A DNA stretch of 64,000 nucleotides. Origin: Tetrahymena thermophila SB210. Taxonomy: Eukaryota; Ciliophora; Oligohymenophorea; Hymenostomatida; Tetrahymenidae. Under the pieces are notes generated by a model. The model was not told the origin of the DNA. It was given only the letters and a program-made list of their open reading frames with translations, and did no database searches. Every line of letters starts with the position of its first letter. Position 1 is the stretch's first letter. The translations under genes were made by a program, and so were the position numbers. Location of the stretch: positions 1 through 64,000 of the forward strand of contig NW_002476241.1 of the NCBI RefSeq assembly GCF_000189635.1, given 5' to 3'. Below, piece by piece: positions 1-13,830 of this stretch.

Positions 1-318
1 AACCCCAACCCCAACCCCAACCCCAACCCCAACCCCAACCCCAACCCCAACCCCAACCCCAACCCCAACCCCAACCCCAACCCCAACCCCAACCCCAACC
101 CCAACCCCAACCCCAACCCCAACCCCAACCCCAACCCCAACCCCAACCCCAACCCCAACCCCAACCCCAACCCCAACCCCAACCCCAACCCCAACCCCAA
201 CCCCAACCCCAACCCCAACCCCAACCCCAACCCCAACCCCAACCCCAACCCCAACCCCAACCCCAACCCCAACCCCAACCCCAACCCCAACCCCAACCCC
301 AACCCCAACCCCAACCCC
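1..318. repeat. Macronuclear telomere, (AACCCC)n
   Basis: Fifty-three uninterrupted AACCCC units (C4A2; G4T2 on the other strand) start at base 1 and end sharply at 318, where unique A/T-rich DNA begins. This is the telomere repeat of Tetrahymena and related oligohymenophorean ciliates. No variant unit is present, unlike the mixed C4A2/C3A3 of Paramecium. The array shows that the window begins at a true chromosome end, and its length fits a macronuclear telomere. Confidence 0.99.
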
Positions 319-866
319 GATATTTTATTTTAAGATATTTATGTATTAAACTCTTATATTAATTATTAATAATATGAAAATAAATTTAAAAAAATTAAAA
401 TAATAGCTGAAATAAAATTTTAGAATTTAAATGAAAATGGTTGATTTAATTATAATTTCAATATGATTTAATTGTATAATTTTAACACCAAAAATTAGAG
501 TTTAAAGTTAAATACTTATTTTTTGCTTATTAATATTGTTCATTTTAATTAAGAATAGAAAATTTATTTTTATAAAAATTATATATGTATGTTTTGATGA
601 AAAACACATATATCACTTTTATAAATTGTTACAAAAATATTTATTTATTTTTAAAAAATATATCAAGAATCTTAACTTAATTTATTTTAAATAGGACTGA
701 ATATATCCTCACTTGTTTCTATTGTTAAACTTTAAATAGTGTTTTTTTATTATGTTTTTGTATTCGAATAATAAGGTGAGTTGATTTTTATGCTTTCATC
801 AAAAAAATCTATTTAAAAAATAATTTTAAAAAATGTTAACAATAAATATTATTACTTTCTTCTTTA
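319..866. other. Subtelomeric spacer
   Basis: This is about 550 bp of A/T-rich DNA between the telomere and the stop codon of the first gene. I see no reading frame of note, no tandem repeat and no degenerate telomere units. It presumably holds the 3' untranslated region of the minus-strand gene that follows. Confidence 0.7.
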
Positions 867-868
867 TC

Positions 869-3800
869 AAATCTTAAAAGCTTGAATTTTTTGCCTGTAT
901 TAGATTGTTAAGCTATATTAAAAATAAAATAATTAACTAAATTCTTTAAATTATAAAATACATCTTCTAAGATCTTTAAAACTTGATGTTTAAAAAGCTA
1001 GTTTATTGCTTTATGTATTGTTAAAAGCTATTAATTTTTTCTTGCTATCAGACTATGTTAAATTATTTTATTCTTTTCTCATGTTAAATATTAAATTACT
1101 ATCAATAAATTATTGCATATCTTCATCAAATACAGTTTATTTGCTTTCTTTTTTTATATCAACATAATTAAAAAATTGCTTTTAAATAAGAGTCCATTTT
1201 TAAAGAATTTTGAAGTGGTTTGAATTCTATATTTTTATCATTTTTTAAATAAAATTTGGTAACACTGGCCAAGATTTTAATATTAAATTGTGAATACAAT
1301 TTCTTTATTTTGGATCAAAAGGAATTTAAAATTTAGCCATATTAAATAGCATTCTTATTATGAAAGCAAAATTAAATACTATTACAAAGTATGTCATAGC
1401 TTATTTCATAAAGGTACTTTCAAGTAGGTTAATCAGTAATGAAAATACAATAGAGAGAAACTAAATGATAGTTGCAATATAATCTAAATTATTTAAATGT
1501 ATTGAATTATATGGTCTATTGTATTTTGATAAGATGGCATAAGAGATAAGTACAGAAAAGGAAACAATAGCTTTATTGCCAACATTGTTAAATAAGGTAC
1601 ATAAGTAAATTAAAGATTTCTAAGTTATTTTAACAATTTCCCAATAGTATTTTTCTTTTCTATACTCGTAGAATAAAATTCCATAGCTTTTTATGCTTTA
1701 GATTCTCTGTAAAGTATTTCTTCGTGAATAAAGTTGATACCATAAAAATAAAGGTAAAATTAAATATAGTGTCAATAAAGTTGGTATCAACACATACTTG
1801 ATAACTTAAATGTGATCTTCGCTAAAACAAATATACTATTTATCTATCAGAACATATTTTTGATCTCCAATAGAAATGCAGCTCATTTATTATACAAAAT
1901 AATTAATGATACTTGGAGAGAAAAATAAACATAGAAAAATGAATGATGATCTTATTTCATATTTTATCATATTTTTACTGCTTTATTTTCTTATCAAAAG
2001 TACTATTGAAAAAACAACTAAAGCATAAATTAAAAATAAAAATATTCTAAAAAGTGCTCTTCTTGTAAGAATATTTCCAATTTATAGCTAAATTAGAATA
2101 CAATCAAGGGATATCCTTTTTTTAGTTTATTAATTAATAATGTTATAAATAAGATTTTACAGTAGCTAAAAATAATGTAAAATAAATGTTCTTTTATTGG
2201 AGTTCAAAATTGCTTAAATTATTAATTTAAAAAGAAATTTTTTTGTAAATTTTAATTAAAAATAAACTATGCTAATTACCATGATTATGAAGATGGATCC
2301 CCAAATATGCTTAAAAGTAGTTATAGCTATTATGAATAATTAGTAAACTAGAAAACTATAGTTATAATTTATACATAATTAATCAAAAGCTTTGAAGTTA
2401 CAGTATTTTGGTCTGATTGCGAAGATTTACTAATACATAGTAAATTCATTTTTCTTAAATAGATCAAAATACATTTTTAGGTTGTAAAATGTGATATTTT
2501 AGCAAATGAATATATTAGATAGCAAAGAATTAACAAAAAAATAATTGTAAATAAAATATAATTCAAAATATTATTAGAACACTTTTTACAATTTAAGGTA
2601 TCATTGCTCAAAGAATACCTTTGATCCCAAAGATTACCATTAATATCACAACTATCACAAAGAGCTCCTAAATGTCCTTCAAGGCATATTGATTTTTAAA
2701 AGTTATCTAATATTTAAATTAAAAATTAGCTCTATAATTAAATAAAAATTTTACGAGTTGACATTTGAAGAGAAATATTTAATTTTTATTAATTTGAAGT
2801 TTAGATGCAACTTTTAGGGTTTTGACATTAAAATATTTATTCGGATTATTATGATACCCTCCAATAACCATCTTAAAGAATAATTATATCTTTTTCACAA
2901 TAGCTAGCACCTTCAGGACAATGATTGCAAGAATAAACTTGATCATATTAGAATTATGAGAGGAATGAATAGGTACCTATTAAAATTATAAAATAAATAC
3001 CTCAATAAAATTGTTTTTAATTAAAACTTCTACCGTTTGGGCAAGAATAGCAAGATATTAGGTTGAACTCTCCTTTAGGAATTTGTCCAGCTTAACACTC
3101 AAGAAATATCAACTTTATTGTAGTTTTTATAATATTGTTTGAAAATAAATTTTTTGATGTGTCATAAATTGGAACTAATTTAGTTAATTATAGATTGAGA
3201 TATTATGTGGAGGAGGGAATGGATGTAATTTAAGGTTGAAATGAGAGAAAATTATCATAGACAATTATATTTCCTTAAATGTGTAAAAATTAAGTATTTA
3301 TATTTGATAAAACTACAATGTAATTATCATATTCATCTATTATTTCTTGATGGACTTAATTTTTAATTTGATTTATTGGATAATTTATTTTTTCATTAAA
3401 TTAATCAACTAAATAAAAAATTATTGGTTCTGATAGTAAACTTCCTGATACAAGTTAAGAAAATAAATTTTAGTAGTCTTTTTCAAATTTTATTTACTCA
3501 GGATAAGAAGTTATATCCTAACCAAATAGAACAGCCTTATTTTATTATATTAAATTATTTTTATCTATTATTAATTAAGAGTTAAGCCCTTAATATCTTA
3601 TCCCTCCTCCTATTATAGCTTCGTTTCCTATAATTTAAGATTATTTTATTGTTACTTAGCTATTAATAATGTATATTGCTCCACCACACCCTTTTAATAC
3701 CTTATTTTGAGAAAAAGTAGAGTTTAAAATCGTAATATTTTTTGAGGAATCGAATGCAGTTTAACCATAAAAAGATTACTAGAGAGTGTTTTCAATAAAT

Positions 3801-6800
3801 TCACATTTAATAATCATAATATTATTTTAATTTATATAATAGAGCACTTATCCATTTTATAATTCATTTGATTTGAATTAATTATTGAAAAAGTAAACCA
3901 TTTAGCTTGTTTTCAATAAATTGTTTTGTTAAAATACGTTTATACTTAGCAGTGTTTCCTTAATAGTATTTTTTTCAAACTTAGAATTTATAATATTAAT
4001 TATGCTTGAAAATATCTGAATTACATTGCTTAAATAAAAACTTGACTAAATTTGTAAATCAGTGCAGTTAAATGAAATAGATGACAAATAAAAAGATGGT
4101 TAATTAAAATCTGTAAATTAACATTCTAATATTTTAATAGCCTAAATCTATATTTAAGAAGTAATCTATATTATATTCTAATCTATTTATTCTTAGACTT
4201 AAAGAAATGCGGGAGCAGAGGAATTGGTCATTTCGAAAGTATCTAATACGATGTTTGAAACTCCTATCATTTATATAACTTAGTATTGATCACCTTTGAA
4301 GTTACATTTTGAAATTGATAAGTTTGATAGGACAAAGAATGAACTATTTCTAATGTAATAGAATGGTCCTATTAATTAGGTTTCTTACAATACTGTATTA
4401 TTTAGAGTAATATTTTATACATTCTAAAACCTGAATAGATTATTAAGTTATATATTTGAACCAAAAATCTTTAAATTTGATATAATAAGTTATTAAATAT
4501 TTAAAAATTAAACAAAATTCTATACAGAATTTTCAGATTTTATTAAGTTTACATTTTTAATAATAATAGTATCGATGTAAACAGTTTGAACATTAGCTAT
4601 TAACATCAGCGATTCATTTTAGGTAGTTATATTTTAAATAGAGCGATCATAAAATGTTATTTCTAAATTTTAAATTGATAATAAACTTAAATTTTATAAT
4701 ATAAACGATATTTATTGATCTAAATTAATTTTTATGTTCAACATTTTTAAATTTTATAATTACTGATTTAAGTTAAAATAGATAGGAATAGAGAATTCTG
4801 GTTATAAAGTTTTACTAAAACTTGGTAAACTCAAAGCCATATTTTAAATTTCTAATTGAGAGCAACCTTCAATTTATACTTTATCAAAGTCATATTACCC
4901 ATAATCAAATAGGAAAATCGTTGAATCTGCAGAATCAGAATATATTCTTAAAATAAAACTAATTTTACTTAGTGGTTAGAATAAATCATTTCTAAAATAT
5001 AAAGTTGATTGTGGAGCGAAATAAACTTAAATGACTTTTAGATTTGCATATCCTGTTATTATAAACTATTGCTGTAGTTATTCTATTTCTTTTTTATAAT
5101 TTAAGAGTGATAAATCTTAAGTATAGTTAGAAAAGCTATAAACACACTATAAATTTGATTATTTATTCTATAAATTGGATTAATCATTGTCTAATAATAC
5201 ATTATATTAAATTAAGCTTATATCATGTTACTAACTTATTATCAAAGAAATTTAATAAGTATTTTTCTACTATAAAGGTAAAATCTGACTGTATCCTATT
5301 AAAGGTTTTTCAACTTACAAAGATTGTAGTAAATAAAAGTAATTTTTTGAAAATTAATATGCTTCGATTGACACTTTAGTAACTATAAGGAAGACAGATT
5401 AATGAATGATTTTTATGTTTTGTATATTTGTTATATTAGACTATCTTATTACTAAATAAAGTGAGAAATCTGCTAATAGATAAATATTTAACTAAGAAAA
5501 TGTTTTCAAAACAAGGTACTAAGAATATTGTTCTGAAATATCAGTTTTTTCTAACTTTATTTTTTAATAAAAAGGAATACCTTATTAGGAAAGAATTTCC
5601 ATGGTTTATTATACAGGTTAATAAATATTATAAGATATTTAAACAAATTCGCCATTTGTATCTAGTGGATAAATTTATAGATCAAATACATTTTGAAGCT
5701 AAACTAAAATGTATTGCTATCCTAAATATATTTACTAAATCTTTTATGTTTATTTATATTATTCTATTCTATTATTATTTAAATACCAACAAAATATAGT
5801 ATCATTTAACTTAAAAACAAGAGGGTAGTTAGAAAAATTCGAATTCAGCTTTTAACTAAATTTAAAAGATTGATAGCTAGATAATTAGTTCATCAATTCA
5901 AGGTTTTACAATTATATTTTTTATGGGTTTTTTAAGTCTAATTTTAAATAAAATTATCCTTAATAACACAAGCAGTAAATAATTTATTTTCTAATATCGC
6001 AATCATCTATTGTATGATTGAAGGAACTATTATTGATTATTTATTCTTAGCTTAAATCATCAAGTATTTATACGCTAATAGCTTAATTGGTTTAAAGAAA
6101 TAGAATAGGGAAATTAGGTGATTCTTCAAGCAAAGTATAAAAAATATATTAGCTGCTTACAAAAAAAAATGATTTCATCAGTTTTATATCTTTTTCATTC
6201 ACAATATAAAGGTTATATCTGAGAAGGTGATATTGAATTAAAAGATATTAATTTTATTGATTTATTATCATATTTCTAATCTTATAATTAATGTAATTAC
6301 TAACATCATCACCATTTTCAAGTTAACCTCCATATTAAGGAAACTTTGCTTAAGATTAATCTCTTAAATCTATCTATTTGTAAGGAGTTATATTAGAATA
6401 TTACAAAGAAATTCTATAAAAAGATAATTAATTATATAAAAATTCATTTGTAAAAGCTATGATAAAATTAATTTATTTGTTTGTATCAGCAATAAGTAAC
6501 GAATCTATCATATTTCCATCATTAACTAAACTATAAAAATTTTATGAATCATAAAAAGAAATAGAAGAGTAATCATAGATGATAACAGAAATTTATGTTA
6601 CTACTGTTAAAATATTAGTTAGTTTATCTAAGTTTATTGATAAAATATATCCATCTTTTTAATTTTAACTTAGATTGTCATTATAATTTATAAACTAAAT
6701 TATTTGCATTTAAGAAATCTTAATAAAAAATATATTATCATTAAAACACACGATTAGAATATCCTTTTAGAAATCTTCAATAATCTAATATAAAATCTAC

Positions 6801-9800
6801 TAATTTTATGTTGAAAATTATGATGAATATAATGATATATCTACTATTTAGACCTGTTAGCTCTTTTAATATTAGTCTCCTAAATACATAATTTAAATTT
6901 AATATTAGCTGTTTGGTGCAACAATTACATTTATAGGATAATTAATATAGAATGTTTATGAAAGATCGATTTACTATTTATTAAAAAAATTTTTTAATTT
7001 TTTTAATTTATTTTTTGGAAAATTTAATAATATTTATCTAAATCAAGAAGTTTTAAAATTAGAAAATCAAAATTTTAATTTAAAAAAGAATTAGTTTAAT
7101 AATTAAAAATTTATTTAAAATAATAATTTATAGAAAATAAATTTCTATAATTATATAATTGAATTACATTTGTGAATGGTATTGACTTAATGAGCTAAAA
7201 GGATGAAGAATATATGTTACATTATGAATAATCCTGGCTACAAAATATTATTCTTTAATTAAATTTATCATAAAATAGTTAAACGAAAGTTTAAGTTACA
7301 AATATTGTAACATATGTTTTAAATTTTAAAAAATGTGGTGCATCATATATTACAGCTATGCATGGATTTGTTATTATTATAAAAATATTAAGATCATCAA
7401 TCTAATATAATCCTACCATTTGCTAATTTCCTAATGCAGTTGTAGTTATAAACCAGTTAGTATTATTTAGGGTGTATGAAAAACTGGTAATTTATTTAGT
7501 TTATTTTAAAAGGATTTCTTAATTAACTTTATCAAATTAATAAGTACATTGCAAAGCTTTATTATAAGAACCATCAGCTGGCATTTCGTATAAAGGTTAA
7601 CCACTATTAAGCTAAAAAATGAACCATTAGCAGGAATCATTAGAAATTAAGAGTATATTTTCATCTATCTCTATTAAGACTTATTATATTTATGAAGGTA
7701 TTTAATTTAGAACATATTATAATACTTCATTTAAGTATAAAATAATTCCATTTTGAAAATAAATTACTTAATAATTATTTTTTGAAATCATTCCTGAAAT
7801 ATTTTATAAACCTGGTTGATTAATCTAACTAATATATTTTATCTTTTTTTAAAATATAATTAATAATTAATTAAATATTTTTAAATTTACTTGTAATTAT
7901 TTTTTGTAATCTATAGAAGAGAAAAATAATTAATTTATTGAATTTTTTAGGACTAGATATATTTTATTAATGTTCTTATCTATACTAGATATAATAATGG
8001 TTTGATTTAAATTAGTTAGTACAAAGGCGTTTAGGTACATTTAGCTAGGTATTTTCAATTATATTTAGGAGCTAATTTATTAAAAATATTATTTAAGTTT
8101 CAGAAATAAAAAATGCATTACCTGATTATTCCAGATTATCCTATAATGGAACAAATTCCTGATTTATCTTTAAGCTTACTTCCTGAATATTATGCGCTTG
8201 GGAGAATATTTTACTATGTATCGCATGTATTAGAAGGAAGTTAAACTATACAATTTTTTCTTATTTACAGCTTATCATCTATTGCATATACTTCTAAAGA
8301 TTTTCCTACTAAAATACCAAACTTTTTATTAAAAAAATTTTATTAAGATAAAACTACTCTTTAAAAAATAAAGTTACTTACATGAATCTCATCTGAAAAT
8401 AAAATGATAGTGTTGATAGATTGAAGAAATTTGAATAATTTTTCAGATTAATTAGAAAAATCAAGAACTTATATTTATTTTGAATCATATGATACTAAAA
8501 TATATCTACCAATTTGAGCATAATCTAGTAAATCTCCGTAAGTTGAATATGACAAAGATAAAATATTTAAATTATAATCAATAAATTGAATAATCTTTTA
8601 CTGAAAAATAACTATAACACTGAAAAAAGTAAAGTCTAAAAATTAAATCTAATTATTTTGGAGTTATAATTATGTTGTTTGAATTTTTTATCCTTAAAAA
8701 TCTATTAAGAAGCAAAAATTTTAAGTTATTGCTATTATTCTTTCTTATTCAATTTAAGTTGCAAATAATATCTATTTTTCTTATTAGATTTTATTAACTA
8801 TAAGCTATATATCAATAGTTGTAAAATTAATAAAATCGAAGAAAGAAAATATGCTAGAATTTTCATCAATAAGGCAAACCACTTTATATTGTTTGCTAAA
8901 GAAAAGAAATTTCAAGCTCTTTTTTAAAATTAAAAAATATTAATTTATATTACAATGAAAAGAATTTTACATAATTAAGATCCTATCTAACAGGCATTTA
9001 TTTAATAATAGTTCCATCTATTTAAAAATTAACTATGTGACTATCTTTTGTTTAACCAAAAGTATAAACGTAAAAGTTTTCTTAGTCGTCATAAAAAGGG
9101 AAAGCATATATCTAAAGTTAAGGAATGACTATTTAACTTATAAATTATTTTTCATTTTCTTATCTTTTCGAAAGATCTACAATTATTAATGATTCTGACT
9201 CAAAAAAATATAGCTTTTGTAATTAAGTATTATAAAAAGGAAATACGTAATATTACATCTATAAATTTACTATAATATCTGAATTTTTAATACTCCTTAA
9301 TATACTATTACCTGCAAAACCATTTAATTAATATAATTAGCTTTTTTATACAATGGTAGTAGCAAATACTCCTATTGTGCTATCTGCAGGTCTTTGGGTT
9401 TTACATATTGTTTATTTTAGCTTTATATAATTCCCATTATCATATAGTTGTAATTAATAAAAATTATTCTCATTTGTTGTTAAGATGATATAATTATCAA
9501 TTATATGAATACTGTAAAATATTTCTTTGATAAAATATTTAATAAATGTCAAAGTCGTTAAATCTAATTTATAAATGTAATGTGCTATATAATAATCTGC
9601 ATAGATCAAATATTTATCTAAAATTTGATAATACAAAATTGGTATGTTTCCCTAGAATTAATCTATGTTAACTAACTTTGTCTCTCCTTACAAATTTTAT
9701 TAGATACTAATTAATTAACATGCAATACTATTGATATAGTACTTGTAGTTAGCAGCTATTACGATTAAGTATCTATTAGAAGATACAATATCTATGTAAT

Positions 9801-11167
9801 AATTAGAAGTATTTAAATCTGGAATAAAAAATTCTGCACATTCTGGTATTTAATTTTTATTAATTATAATTGTACAGTAAGTATTAAATCCTAAGAGTAA
9901 GTAAATATTCAAAGTTGCTCGTTTAATTTAGCTGTATTAACTCTTTAATTTGCAAATTATTTATGTATTTCTATATAAAATACCTTATTACAAATTACCT
10001 TATTCATCTATCCACTTTTCTAAAATTAAATAAATTATGAATATATTAAAACATAAGTAAATTTAAATTTACCTTAAGATTTATAAATCAATAGTTCTTA
10101 TGTAAATTATATTAAAACAATAAAATTTTAGCTCAATAAAATATCATATTAAATTGAAAGTGGTAAGCATTATTAATTTTAAAACAAATTCTCAACTTCA
10201 AAAACAATCACTTTTTGCTCACTCATTAAGCAAATAAAATCTTAGCCTTCGTATTCTACTTAATCTATAAATATCAATTATCCATTTGTTGATTATTAAA
10301 GCATATTTATTTCATGAACTTAATTTGATTTCAAATCAAATAATTAAATATATTTTGAGTAAATGCAATAGTAGAACTATTCTGTATAAAAATAAAAATG
10401 TATATAATACAATCTAAATAAAAATATAATTTACTTTTAGAGAGCTTACATATAAGATTAGGGTCTGGATTTAATAAACTAGCGCTAATTTCAGATAGAA
10501 AGTTAATTATTGGAGATTGAAGCAACCAAAATTTTATATTTCCAATTGTGTCATATGAGATAAGAATTTCTTAATTATTAATATCTTAAAATAAGCTAAA
10601 TGATTTTATTGTTTGCTAATATACCTCTCCTCTGTATAAATGGCAATAATTACTTACAGATTTTTATATTGGGCATTAGATAGCTGCTTAACAGCTAGAA
10701 ATTTATTCATTTTAGATTTCCTATATCTAACACTAAAATACACAATCACTTTTTAAAGCATTCAAATATTTATTGGCTTTAATACATGATGAAATACATT
10801 AGCCATTTTTAAGATCAAATCCCTATTAACACTAGATACATTCGCTTGAAGAAAAACATTTTAAGCACCCATAAACTAAACATGCTTCACATTCATTATT
10901 ATTTTAAAAATCTGTATTTTTGCACTCTTAAACACATTAATTTTAATCTTTATTTAATAAATATGGTTTTTAGCATTAATTACAATTTTAATAATCTTCT
11001 GTGAATGGTTATCCAATTTATTGTTACCCAATTTGGCAGTTACTACAATTATTTATACAGCTAAAGCATTATTAGCTGTAGGCATTTAATCCTTATCCAG
11101 TTAAACATTCTAAACATTTCATAAAGCTATTATTATATAATAATATCAATAAAATAAGTTATCTCAT
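869..11167 (-). CDS. Giant secretory multi-pass membrane protein with Cys-rich, beta-helix and 7TM-like regions
   Basis: The start at 11167 gives a clear signal peptide (MRQLILLILLYNNSF), followed by CxxC-type cysteine-rich repeats. A middle part has beta-propeller-like repeats. A parallel beta-helix (pectin-lyase/POMP-like) region follows, with GCGGAIYI and GNEAIIGGGI motifs. A second Cys-rich stretch contains GHLGALCDSC. The C-terminus is a block of several hydrophobic helices with the hallmark EYRKEKYYWEIVKI, ending at TGA 867-869 (the last sense base is therefore about 870). The 10.3 kb span would encode roughly 3,200-3,350 residues. Two GT-AG introns restore the frame: 10382-10434 (53 bp) and 6974-7167 (194 bp). 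Others surely exist. This architecture is a large ciliate family of surface receptor-like proteins with unknown ligands. The sequence could be two adjacent genes, but the intron at 7.0 kb joins the halves in frame. Confidence 0.75.
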
Positions 11168-12776
11168 AACCTCAAATTTATATTTAAATAGTAATGTAAA
11201 TTTATTATTTAAAATTATATATTATTTAAATATATATTGCTAATTAGTTGATTTTTCAATATTTAATTATATTAAAAATATAATGACTATTTCACAGTAT
11301 GAATTCTTAATTCTGATTTTAATAATTTATGGATTAATCAAAACACTAGATAATAATTAACAAGAATCTATATTAAAAAAATAGCTAGCATTATTCTTAT
11401 TAATATTTTATTTTTTAAATAATCATTAATGATTTAAAGATAAAGTATTATATGATTTTAAAAAATGAAAATGCAGATTACTAATATCATTTTAGTAATT
11501 TAAAATTTAATTATTTCATATTATTTTATTGATTTATTTTTCATAAAATCAGAAATATATCAAAATAAAATATAATTTGAATAAAAATAAATAAATGTTT
11601 TAATTTTTTTTAAATTATTTGATTATTTAAATTAATATTATTAAAAAAAATATTCTTTCAAATAAAATGATATTATTTGAATAATTAAAGGATTAAAGGA
11701 TATAAAATTAATTTTCATTAACTAAAATATATAAAATAAACAATCATTTATTTAAAAAAAAATAATTTCTATTAAGATAAGGTAATTTCATCTTCTTTTA
11801 TTGATTAATTTAAAATATTACTTTTTAAAAAGGTTAAATATTTTGGAAAATATTTGATTATTAAATAATTAATATTTTCTTTTAAAATAATTATCATGTA
11901 ATATTATAAAATAAAAATCTATAATAAATTAAAAATTTAATTTCTTAAATTACATAATTATATTAACAAATTAAAATTATTAAATAAATTAATCTATTTT
12001 TAAGCAAATTCAGGAAATAAATTCTTAATTCTCCACTTCCATAAGAATTTAATACCTGGATTTGCTATAATTTTTTGAAAAATTACTTTTGTTTATGTAA
12101 TTTAAAAATCTATTTAAAAAAATTATTCATTTTTATTTAATTACTTAACTATTTGAATTTTTTCAATTTATACCTACTTCTCTTTGATTTATATTCTATT
12201 TTTAAGTAAGCAATTTAAACAACGCTATCAATATTTAATAAAGAATTTTATATTAACTCTATTCTTAATTTTTATAAACTTGATATTTGATCTCTCAATT
12301 ATAATTATTTATTTTATCCATTAAACTATAATTAAAACTAAATAAATTTCTAAATATACTTTTTGTTAATTAAATTTCCATAAATTGTTATTCAAATTTA
12401 ATAAAAATAAATAAAGGATATAATAAAAAATATATTTTAAAGATCGAGAAGATGTAATTTTATGAATATTCTTTAAATTTATTTTTATAAATAAAAAGTT
12501 TTTAGATAGCTTTAATCTCATTTAGTTTTTCATATTAATATTAATTGTTATTATTATTGCTAATCTATTTTTTTACATATTAATTTATTAAGTTATTCAC
12601 AATATTATTTTTCTAATAGATATTCTCATCTATTTTGATTTATTTACATTTTCACAAATATGTTTTTTAACTTAATTTATAATTTTCAAATTTTATTTTG
12701 ATTATAAATTAATTTCTTATTATTTCATATTTTTTATTCTTTTTTTCATTCATTCTGAATGATTAATAAATCAAAT

Positions 12777-13830
12777 AAATTTTTTACAATATTTAAAAAG
12801 TCGCAATTAAATTATAATGATGAAGATGCATCAGACTTATGTTCTGATTTAGAAAATATCATAAATCTCAGGCTTGATATCTAGTAAAAATAATTTATTT
12901 GCTTTGGATTATGATATCTTTTAATATAAAAATTAATTTAAAACAATAAAGCTTGTAAAAAAAATTTATGGGATTTTTATTTAATTAATTTTTCTCTAAT
13001 TTTGTTTTTTTCTTGTTAATATTTCAAAATATTTAAATTTCAAATTTAATTTTGATTAATATTTAATAAAGTATTCAGGTGGGGTAGGTTAATTAAATTT
13101 TTTACCCCCTCGGTTAAAATTTTAATTAATAAAAAAACCAGATAATCGATCCTACCCTAAGTTAAGACACATGACCTACCCCCACCCATTTTTTTAATAA
13201 TTTGTTTTATCTAACCAAATAATTAATTAAATACATTTTTTTCAATATTAAAATGTAACAATTGAATTTCGCAGTTGGTGCATCAAATTTAAGCTCTAGT
13301 TAATCAAAATGCGCTAATATCTTAATTTAACACTTTATCTGAAGTAAAAGCAATTTATTTATTTTAGATTGTTAAACTCTTAATATAAAATTAAATATAA
13401 AGTAAATATAATAAATACTCTTTTAATTAATTTATGAGCTTTTGACTTCATTTATTTTTCTTTTTTACTTTACATTAATTTTTTTTTTCATTTTTCATTT
13501 TTAATTAATTATAAATAATATCTTCAATAGTTAAAAAGGTCTAATGTAATTAGACTAATTGCGCATCAGACTTATGTTTTGGTTTATATACAAAATGCAT
13601 TAATCTCTCAAATTTGGCACTTTATTTCAAGTAAAAAAAAGTAGTTTATTTGCCTTGATTGTGATATTTTTTAATATAAAAATAAATTTAAAATAATAAA
13701 ACAATTTTAATAAATTAATAATTTTCTTTTATGATTATGTTTTATTTTTCTTTCTAACTAACGAATTGATTTAATACATTTTTTTTAATATTAAAAAAAA
13801 AGAAACAATTAAATTGGTGAATAGTAGAAT
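12777..13830. repeat. Cluster of diverged ~150-200 bp direct repeats
   Basis: Three to four degraded copies are recognisable. They share a run such as CATCAGACTTATGTT (near 12828 and 13564) or GGTGCATCAAATTTAAGC (near 13276). A further shared run is AATATAAAAATTAATTTAAAA, and ACATTTTTT..AATATTAAAA precedes a CAATTRAATT block (near 13231 and 13767). Copies lie about 450 to 730 bp apart with many substitutions and indels. No open reading frame is conserved. They look like an old intergenic duplication or the remnant of a germline repeat family. Confidence 0.5.
13078..13186. repeat. G/C-rich imperfect inverted repeat
   Basis: The left arm GGTGGGGTAGGT (13078-13089) is the reverse complement, apart from one extra base, of the right arm ACCTACCCCCACC (13174-13186). 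The loop between them contains further C-runs (ACCCCCTC and CCTACCCTA). G-runs and C-runs like these are very rare in the surrounding non-coding DNA. It could form a stem with a loop of about 84 bases. Confidence 0.6.

Noticed and set aside
5155-5799. Two open plus-strand frames (74 and 112 codons)
   Set aside because: They lie antisense to the giant membrane-protein gene, whose minus-strand reading is protein-like and has family motifs. Their composition is A/T-driven (Lys, Asn, Ile, Phe).
9454-10525. Minus-strand frames at 9454-9636 and 10331-10525 as separate small genes
   Set aside because: Both are in-frame pieces of the giant gene between Gln (TAA/TAG) codons. The second ends at a TGA that is bypassed by the 53 bp intron at 10382-10434.
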